Of a stretch of 35,957 bases of DNA, positions 31,619 to 35,957 are shown one piece after another. This DNA is from Magnetococcales bacterium (GTDB lineage Bacteria; Pseudomonadota; Magnetococcia; Magnetococcales; JADGAQ01). A model generated the notes under the pieces. The model did no database searches, was not told the DNA's origin, and was given only the letters and a program-made list of their open reading frames with translations. Where the stretch lies: positions 1-35,957 of the forward strand of contig JADGAQ010000018.1 of the NCBI GenBank assembly GCA_015231925.1, given 5' to 3'. Within the stretch, counting starts at the first letter, position 1. Each line of letters starts with the position of its first letter. A program made the position numbers and the translations under genes.

Positions 31619-32515
31619 TTACACCGGATCCACATGCACCGCTACGTGAGCCACCCCCGGAATACCCTGTAACATGGCCTGAATCTTCTCATCCAGGTCG
31701 TGGCTGGCCTGCAGATCCATGCCCCGGTCCACATCCACATGCAGGGCGACGTGTATCTCCGAACCGACGTAATGCACCCGCAGTTCGTGGAAGTTGCGTA
31801 TGGATTTCTCTTTCTTCAACCCATTCAGACGGGCGCGAATCAGACGCACCAGCCGCGCCTCGGGAACCGCCCCCAATAGGCGTTCGATATTGGTTTTTCC
31901 GAGAGAGAAGCCGGTCCAGGCAATCCACACCGCGATGACCAAGGCCGCCACGCCGTCGAACCAGGCCCAACCCAGATCGGCGCCACCCACACCCACGATG
32001 GCCATCAGGCTGATGACCACATCCATTTTGGCGTCGATGGCCGCCGCGATCAGGGCCGGGCTGCGCGAGCGCCGGCCCATGCGCCCTGCCACGACCCAGA
32101 TGGCGCCCTTGACCGCAATGACCCCCAGCAATACCAGCAGCGGTGCGATGCCCTGCAACGGCTCCCCACCCTCCAGCAGTCGTTTGACGGACTCCCGCGC
32201 CACCTGAGCCGCCAGGACACAGGTGAGGACCGCGACGGTAAACGCCGCCAGCGGCTCGGCGCGGGCATGACCGAAGGGATGCCCCGTATCCGCCGGTTTG
32301 GACGTCTCCCGCACCGCAAACAGAATGATGGTCGAGGTGACGATATCCACCAGCGAGTTGCCCGCGTCCGACAACACCGCCAGGGAGTTGTATTGCAGAC
32401 CAACCACCACCTTGGCCAGAAAGAGCAGCAGGTTCAAGCCAATCAACACCCCCGCCGCCACCATGCCGGCATGAAAGGCAGGTTTGCGATTCAGCAGGAA
32501 TTTTTTGACCACCAT
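31619..32515 (-). CDS. CDF transporter with Asn-Asp-Asp-Asp metal site, possible Mn exporter
   Basis: The 298-residue product is a normal-length CDF protein with six helices and one cytoplasmic domain (about 210-298, RNFHELRVHYVGSEIHVALHV). The helix 2 site is Asn53-x3-Asp57 (SDAGNSLVD) and the helix 5 site is Asp161-x3-Asp165 (AIDAKMD), an NDDD set. From family knowledge, NDDD or DxxxD sites go with manganese export (MntE-like), unlike the HDHD set of its convergent neighbour. HPFGHARAE between helices 2 and 3 is the conserved loop. The start at 32515 has AAGGA about 10 bases upstream. Iron cannot be excluded as substrate. Confidence 0.9.
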   Translation of the reverse strand: MVVKKFLLNRKPAFHAGMVAAGVLIGLNLLLFLAKVVVGLQYNSLAVLSDAGNSLVDIVTSTIILFAVRETSKPADTGHPFGHARAEPLAAFTVAVLTCVLAAQVARESVKRLLEGGEPLQGIAPLLVLLGVIAVKGAIWVVAGRMGRRSRSPALIAAAIDAKMDVVISLMAIVGVGGADLGWAWFDGVAALVIAVWIAWTGFSLGKTNIERLLGAVPEARLVRLIRARLNGLKKEKSIRNFHELRVHYVGSEIHVALHVDVDRGMDLQASHDLDEKIQAMLQGIPGVAHVAVHVDPV

Positions 32516-32583
32516 GATTTTTATTCCTTGCGGGAGGGGGTAACTTTCGCAACAAAGCCAGTAAATATTATAAGGTTATGTAT

Positions 32584-32640
32584 TTCAATATTTTATCTTT
32601 TATTTATCAAAAAAATAAAATGTTCTATCCTTTGACTTTC
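32584..32640 (+). repeat. half-copy of the AT-rich repeat
   Basis: The segment (AATATTTTATCTTTT, then TTATCAAAAAAATAAAATGTT and TTTGACTTT) aligns with the left arm of the inverted repeat at 10731-10788, with a small insertion before TTTGACTTT and a few substitutions. No inverted partner is visible nearby. Two sites 22 kb apart point to a dispersed element. Confidence 0.65.
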
Positions 32641-32787
32641 TCATTCATTTTCATTTAGATCATCATGTTGCTTCGCCGTTTTACAATTGGCTCCCTTGGT
32701 AGAATAACGTCACGCCAGGAGTCTGTCGGCAACCATTATCGGCAGGACAAGCTGAAACCGGTCTGAAAGGATCTGCTGGGGAAGAAG

Positions 32788-32816
32788 CGGTTGCCTCACC
32801 TTGGGAGAGGCAACCG
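32788..32816 (-). terminator. hairpin after the glycine-zipper gene
   Basis: CGGTTGCCTC (32788-32797) pairs with GAGGCAACCG (32807-32816) in a perfect 10-bp stem with a 9-base loop. It begins 8 bases past the minus-strand stop at 32825. Only a pyrimidine-rich CTTCTTCCCC follows, so intrinsic termination is plausible but not textbook. Confidence 0.6.
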
Positions 32817-32824
32817 CAACGACA

Positions 32825-33370
32825 TCAGTATTGAATCGGGAAGGCCATACCGTTGACATATTGCAAACGGGGCTGATGGCCATGATGATGGGAGTGGTGC
32901 GGACGGGAAGGCACGGCAATCACGGACGGATAGCTCTGACCCACGACGACCGTCGAGGTGACGGGATAGGAGTAGGTCACCACCGGAGCCGGGGCGGGCT
33001 GAATGTAGACCGCCTGGGGAGCCGGATAGGTCGGCACCATGATCGGCGTACCGACAACCACCTGCTGCTGGGGCTGTGGATAATAGACCGTGGTTTGCTG
33101 ACTATAGCTCGGATAGGAATAGGTGGTGGTGGTGCGCGTGGTCGTGGTCGGCTCGGAACCGGCGACCGCTCCCAGCATCAGTCCGGCGACACCACCGATG
33201 GCCGCATTTTCCACACGATGTTTGGTATCCGGCCCGAAGACCGAACCGATCAGCGCCCCCGTGGCCATGCCTTGCAAAGCCGGGGAAATCTGCACGCCGT
33301 CCGCCTGTACGGGCGCAACCGTGGACAGGAACAATCCGCTCGCCGCCAATGCGGCCAATACCGCTTTCAT
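32825..33370 (-). CDS. secreted glycine-zipper protein with Tyr/Pro/Val-rich and His-rich tail
   Basis: The 181-residue product starts with a clear signal peptide (MKAVLAALAASGLFLSTVAPVQA, cleavage after VQA). A glycine-zipper pair follows at about residues 35-70 (MATGALIGSVFG and AAIGGVAGLMLGAVAG). Next come a Thr/Ser run, a long Tyr-Pro-Gln-Val-rich low-complexity stretch, and a histidine cluster near the end (RPHHSHHHGH). Glycine-zipper domains insert into or associate with outer or inner membranes. The His cluster suggests metal binding, which fits the neighbouring CDF genes but is inference. The start at 33370 has a perfect AGGAGGG. A single-gene unit is likely. Function unknown. Confidence 0.85.
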   Translation of the reverse strand: MKAVLAALAASGLFLSTVAPVQADGVQISPALQGMATGALIGSVFGPDTKHRVENAAIGGVAGLMLGAVAGSEPTTTTRTTTTYSYPSYSQQTTVYYPQPQQQVVVGTPIMVPTYPAPQAVYIQPAPAPVVTYSYPVTSTVVVGQSYPSVIAVPSRPHHSHHHGHQPRLQYVNGMAFPIQY

Positions 33371-33474
33371 GGAACCCTCCTGGTAGAAGATGGCACCTCC
33401 GTGCATCATACCACATTCCCGGACGGTTCAAGGGAAATGTTTGCACACGCCCAACAACCCTCCCCCCCAAAAGC

Positions 33475-33502
33475 AATGGGGGGGACTCGCGTCCCCCCCA
33501 TT
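33475..33502 (-). terminator. GC-rich hairpin at the end of the ter operon
   Basis: AATGGGGGGGAC (33475-33486) pairs with GTCCCCCCCATT (33491-33502) around a TCGC loop, a 12-bp perfect stem. It begins 26 bases after the terB stop. On the minus strand ATTGCTTTT follows, so it can act as an intrinsic terminator for terD-terD-terB. Confidence 0.65.
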
Positions 33503-33528
33503 TTGGATCCACACCCGCAGGCGATCCG

Positions 33529-33981
33529 TTACAGATCGAAATCCGCAGGGGCAAGTTTCAATTCCCGACAAATCTCCCGCACCACCCGTTTTTCCTGTTC
33601 GTCGAAGTTGCCGTCGGAAGCTCCGATGGCGCAGCAGACCCGTACCAGCAATCGGGCTTCGTCCGCTTTCGACACCTTGGCCACCACCTTCAGCGCCTCG
33701 GCTTTGCCCAACTCGAAATCGAATTCGAACTTGCCCACATGGCGTTGGAAGGCATCCACCACCTGATTGGTATCGAAGACCTTCAACGCTTCGGAGTTGC
33801 GCACGAAACCCAGCATCTTCTGCTTCTCCTGAGAGGAGACGCTGCCATCCGACGAAGCTACCAGAGCGCATCCCGCCAGAATACCCTCCATGAGATCCTT
33901 GTTCTTGAAACGGGACATCTCCGTGGAGAGGCTCTCCTGGATCTGTGCCGCCTTGTTCTTCAGGTCATCGAAAAATCCCAT
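33529..33981 (-). CDS. terB: TerB-like tellurite-resistance/stress protein
   Basis: The 150-residue all-helical product matches the TerB family length of about 151. It has the family's repeated acidic segments ALVASSDGSVSSQEKQKM and CAIGASDGNFDEQEKRVV, which carry the conserved Asp/Glu that bind metal. The N-terminus MGFFDDLKNKAAQIQ is typical. TerB works with TerC/TerD at the membrane in ter-type stress systems (tellurite, phage, metal); the exact role is unclear. It is the last gene of terD-terD-terB, 12 bases after the second terD. No terC, terA, terE or terZ is in the window. Confidence 0.9.
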   Translation of the reverse strand: MGFFDDLKNKAAQIQESLSTEMSRFKNKDLMEGILAGCALVASSDGSVSSQEKQKMLGFVRNSEALKVFDTNQVVDAFQRHVGKFEFDFELGKAEALKVVAKVSKADEARLLVRVCCAIGASDGNFDEQEKRVVREICRELKLAPADFDL

Positions 33982-33993
33982 GGTTCATCTCCT

Positions 33994-34578
33994 TTACAGG
34001 TTCGCCGAAATGATCGGCAACAGATCCAGGAAGGTCTTGCCCTGGGCCTTCTCGCCGATGGCGTGCATCTTCCAATCGTTTTCGTGCCGGTAGAGCTTGC
34101 CCAGAACCATGGCGGTGTGCGGTCCCTGGCTGTCAAGCTGGTAACGAGCCACCTCCCGGTTGTTGGTATGGTCCACCAGGCGACAAAACGAATTGGCAAC
34201 CGTGTCGAAACCCTGTCCGGTAAAGCTGTTGACCACAAAAACCAGGGCGGTCACCGACTCGGGAACCCGGGTCAGATCGACGATGATCGACTCGTCATCC
34301 CCTTCACCGGCACCGGTGGTATTGTCGCCGGTGTGCATCACCGACCCGTCCTTGCTGCGCAACTGTTTGAACCAGACCGCATCCAGAAGCTGGCCGGAAG
34401 CGTTGAACAACAGGCACGAGGCGTCGAGATCAACCTCTTTGCCACCGCCGAACAACGAGCCCAGCAGGCCTTTCTTCTTCACGCAATCCCACCCCAATCC
34501 CATGAGAATGCGGGTCAGCGTGGTGCCCGCCTCTTTGCTGAGGCTGATCTTTTGCCCTTTTTGCAGACTGATGGCCAT
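33994..34578 (-). CDS. terD: TerD-family calcium-binding stress protein, copy 2
   Basis: The 194-residue product starts MAISLQKGQKISLSKEAG, the TerD/CABP N-terminus. It has LGWD at about residue 30 and the calcium-binding [15 protein letters not shown] block, followed by VNSFTGQGFDTVANSFCRLVD and ARYQLDS. Compared with copy 1 it has an inserted KKKGLLGSLFGGGK segment before the DLDAS strand. The start at 34578 begins at the family N-terminus, and further upstream in-frame sequence is the antisense-like part of copy 1. The gap to the upstream terD is 23 bases and the ribosome site is a distant AGAGGTG. It is part of a three-gene ter unit. Confidence 0.93.
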   Translation of the reverse strand: MAISLQKGQKISLSKEAGTTLTRILMGLGWDCVKKKGLLGSLFGGGKEVDLDASCLLFNASGQLLDAVWFKQLRSKDGSVMHTGDNTTGAGEGDDESIIVDLTRVPESVTALVFVVNSFTGQGFDTVANSFCRLVDHTNNREVARYQLDSQGPHTAMVLGKLYRHENDWKMHAIGEKAQGKTFLDLLPIISANL

Positions 34579-34601
34579 GATGGTTTCGTCACCTCTTCCG
34601 G

Positions 34602-35180
34602 TCAGCCGACATCGACACCGTATTGCCGCGCCATGGCCGCCAAACCGCCGGCATAACCCTGACCCACGGCACGGAACTTCCAATCCGCGCCACTGCGATA
34701 GACTTCTCCGAAGAGCATGGCCGTTTCGGTGCTGTAGTCCTCGGAGAGATCGTAACGCACGATCACCGCGTTGTCGGCATTGTTGCAAACCCGGATGAAC
34801 GCATTCTGAATCTGGCCGAAATTCTGTTTGCGCGATTCGGCGTCATGGATGGTGACGCACACCACGATCTTGGCGATATCGGCGGGCAGGCTGGCCAGAT
34901 TGACCCGCACCTGCTCGTCATCCCCTTCACCGGCCCCGGTACGGTTGTCCCCCATGTGCTCGATGTTGCCGCAGGGCGACTTGCGATTGTTGTAGAAGAT
35001 GAAGTCGGTATCGGTACGCACCTTGCCCTGTTCGTTGAGAACAAAGGCGCTGGCATCGATATCAAAGGCGGCACCGTCGGTCTTGCGCACGTCCCAGCCC
35101 AGTCCGATCATGATCTCCTTGAGTCCGGGGGCCTCCTTGCTCAGTGAAACATTTCCACCTTTCGAAAGACTGATCGCCAT
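34602..35180 (-). CDS. terD: TerD-family calcium-binding stress protein, copy 1
   Basis: The 192-residue product matches canonical TerD length and begins [20 protein letters not shown]. It has [20 protein letters not shown], the calcium-site block [35 protein letters not shown] and ARQYG at the end. It is the first gene of the ter unit. GGAGAGATAAA precedes the start, and a promoter candidate lies at 35221-35251. TerD proteins bind Ca2+ and occur with TerB in tellurite- and stress-response modules. Confidence 0.95.
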   Translation of the reverse strand: MAISLSKGGNVSLSKEAPGLKEIMIGLGWDVRKTDGAAFDIDASAFVLNEQGKVRTDTDFIFYNNRKSPCGNIEHMGDNRTGAGEGDDEQVRVNLASLPADIAKIVVCVTIHDAESRKQNFGQIQNAFIRVCNNADNAVIVRYDLSEDYSTETAMLFGEVYRSGADWKFRAVGQGYAGGLAAMARQYGVDVG

Positions 35181-35220
35181 TTTATCTCTCCTCGCGTGTC
35201 AAATTCGGTATCAATAGGTC

Positions 35221-35251
35221 AGTATATGGATATTTGCAGCGGAAAAATCAA
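35221..35251 (-). promoter_or_regulatory. putative promoter of the terD-terD-terB unit
   Basis: On the minus strand TTGATT (35251-35246) is followed after a 19-base spacer by TATACT (35226-35221, five of six to consensus). The -10 is good but the spacing is wide. It overlaps the end of iscX and gives a leader of about 35 bases. Confidence 0.35.
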
Positions 35252-35448
35252 TCCCGCTCATCCAACCACGCCATTTGAATCGCTTCCAGGACCTTTTCGT
35301 TGCAGCGCTCCGCGGAATCCTCGAAGCCCGGCAAGTCCAGAACCCATTGCATGAGATCGGTAAAACGCACGGCGAGGGGATCCTCTTGCCGCGAGTCGGC
35401 CAGGGCGATGGCGATATCCCGAACGTCGGTCCATTTGAGGGTCTTCAC
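35248..35448 (-). CDS. iscX: IscX, Fe-S assembly accessory protein
   Basis: This 66-residue acidic protein has exactly the usual IscX length. It reads KTLKWTDVRDIAIALAD, then VRFTDLMQWVLDL and NEKVLEAIQMAWLDE, the conserved IscX helix motifs. IscX binds IscS and iron and tunes Fe-S cluster synthesis. The start is GTG at 35448 and overlaps the fdx stop as GTGA. Longer in-frame starts would run inside fdx. The order fdx-iscX is the conserved end of isc operons. iscS, iscU and hscA are not in the window. Confidence 0.95.
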   Translation of the reverse strand: MKTLKWTDVRDIAIALADSRQEDPLAVRFTDLMQWVLDLPGFEDSAERCNEKVLEAIQMAWLDERD

Positions 35449-35777
35449 TTTTTGCGTCCCAGGCCGATGTTGACGTTGTAGTCCGGAATGGTCACCACCA
35501 GACCGTCGAGCTTGGGGCCCATGACGATCTGGCACCCCAGCCGGCTGGTCGGGGTCAGACCGAAAGCCTCGTCAAGGGTGTCCTCTTCCTCCTCGCTGGG
35601 GCCTTCCAGCCGGTCGTACCACTCCCGAGGCAGCACGACATGGCAGGTGGAGCAGGCCATGGAACCCTCGCAGGCCCCCTCCAGAGGCAGATCATGCTCA
35701 TGGGCCGCTTCCAGAACCGTGGTCCCCGGTTCGACCTCGACGGTGACGTTCATGGGCATAAAGGTCAATTTGGGCAT
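35445..35777 (-). CDS. fdx: ISC-type [2Fe-2S] ferredoxin Fdx
   Basis: The 110-residue product is an ISC-type adrenodoxin-like ferredoxin supplying electrons for Fe-S cluster assembly. Cluster cysteines are at 36, 42, 45 and 82: CEGSMACSTC (CX5CX2C) and GCQIV. Acidic EGPSEEEEDTLDEA lies between them, as usual. The start at 35777 has AAGGTGAGCC upstream. The operon reads fdx-iscX on the minus strand. Upstream lies repeat copy C rather than hscA, so the isc operon is either split here or the other genes lie beyond the repeat. Confidence 0.96.
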   Translation of the reverse strand: MPKLTFMPMNVTVEVEPGTTVLEAAHEHDLPLEGACEGSMACSTCHVVLPREWYDRLEGPSEEEEDTLDEAFGLTPTSRLGCQIVMGPKLDGLVVTIPDYNVNIGLGRKK

Positions 35778-35796
35778 GGCTCACCTTTTTGGGTTA

Positions 35797-35957
35797 GTAA
35801 CGATTCAGAACCCTGTACAGCACAGCATGACCGTGTCAACAGTAAAAGGAAAAGTCCCAGGGGTGCCCCCTGGACCCCATGGGGTTGGCACGTCAACAGC
35901 GAAAAGAAAAGTCCCAGGGCGCTGCCCTGGACCCGTCGGGGGGGATAATCCCCCCCG
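35797..35957 (-). repeat. GC-rich mosaic intergenic repeat, copy C (inverted, cut by window end)
   Basis: Its reverse complement carries the same ordered parts as copies A and B: the G-run/ATTAT/C-run hairpin at the very end, the GGTCCAGGGCAGCGCCCTGGGAC palindrome, ACCCCATGGGGT, the AGGGGGCACCCCT palindrome, then TTGACACGGTCA and GTTCTGAATCGTTAC. It begins about 20 bases upstream of the fdx start. Confidence 0.85.

Larger units (their letters stand above)
32516..32824. other. 309-base AT-rich intergenic region
   Basis: Upstream of the CDF gene (minus) and downstream of the glycine-zipper gene (minus). It holds the AT-rich half-repeat (32584-32640) and a hairpin (32788-32816). No gene is credible; the remaining 150 bases show no feature I can name. 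Confidence 0.6.

Noticed and set aside
33475-33502. Member of the GC-rich mosaic repeat family
   Set aside because: It shares only G- and C-runs, not the ordered modules or ends; a terminator reading is simpler.
35445-35777. Ferredoxin as the missing electron donor for RfbH
   Set aside because: It is an ISC-type ferredoxin followed by iscX with the canonical overlap; nothing links it to the rfb operon 14 kb away.

Overview
The window looks like a chromosomal fragment from a high-GC Gram-negative bacterium of the Pseudomonadota. Support comes from a class A RNase P RNA, FtsL/FtsI/MurE with an mDAP-type MurE motif, ISC-type ferredoxin with IscX, LPS-type sugar genes, and short ATGA overlaps between co-directional genes. 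The dense GC-rich intergenic palindromes and the gene mix fit an alphaproteobacterial or Magnetococcia-like lineage. That placement is an impression, not something the sequence proves.

Layout. (1) 1-3014: histidine genes hisB-hisH-hisA-hisF on the minus strand, bracketed by copies of a GC-rich mosaic repeat. (2) 3215-10743: a sugar-modification or glycoconjugate cassette. It has a HemL-type PLP aminotransferase (minus), then divergently a CMP-sugar cytidylyltransferase, a Cys-less asparagine-synthetase-like ligase, a radical SAM enzyme and a large unrecognised transferase-like protein. (3) 10731-10898: a long AT-rich inverted repeat. (4) 10912-13370: a CysQ-like phosphatase translationally coupled to a soluble REC-HisKA-HATPase-REC hybrid kinase. 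(5) 13342-21613: one minus-strand unit, rfbF-rfbG-rfbH-(rfbS-like)-rfbE-GT2-YfhO-like membrane protein, nearly all joined by stop/start overlaps. It encodes a CDP-3,6-dideoxyhexose pathway, predicted CDP-tyvelose, lacking only the E3 reductase. (6) 22014-23550: a GT2-GtrA fusion and rnpB. (7) 23570-25045: a TPR/glycosyltransferase-like protein. (8) 25292-30276: a partial dcw division cluster, rsmH-ftsL-ftsI-murE. (9) 30380-32515: two convergent CDF metal transporters with different metal-site residues. (10) 32825-33370: a secreted glycine-zipper, His-rich protein. (11) 33529-35180: terD-terD-terB. (12) 35248-35777: fdx-iscX, the tail of an isc-type operon.

How the genes fit together. The two central blocks (3.2-10.7 kb and 13.3-23.1 kb) both make nucleotide-activated sugars, CMP- and CDP-linked, and carry GT2, GtrA and GT-C-like transfer machinery. 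The region therefore looks like a surface-polysaccharide island between housekeeping blocks (his, rnpB, dcw, isc). The last 5 kb concern metal handling and stress. Both window ends lie inside the same repeat family in opposite orientation, as expected if an assembly broke at repeats.
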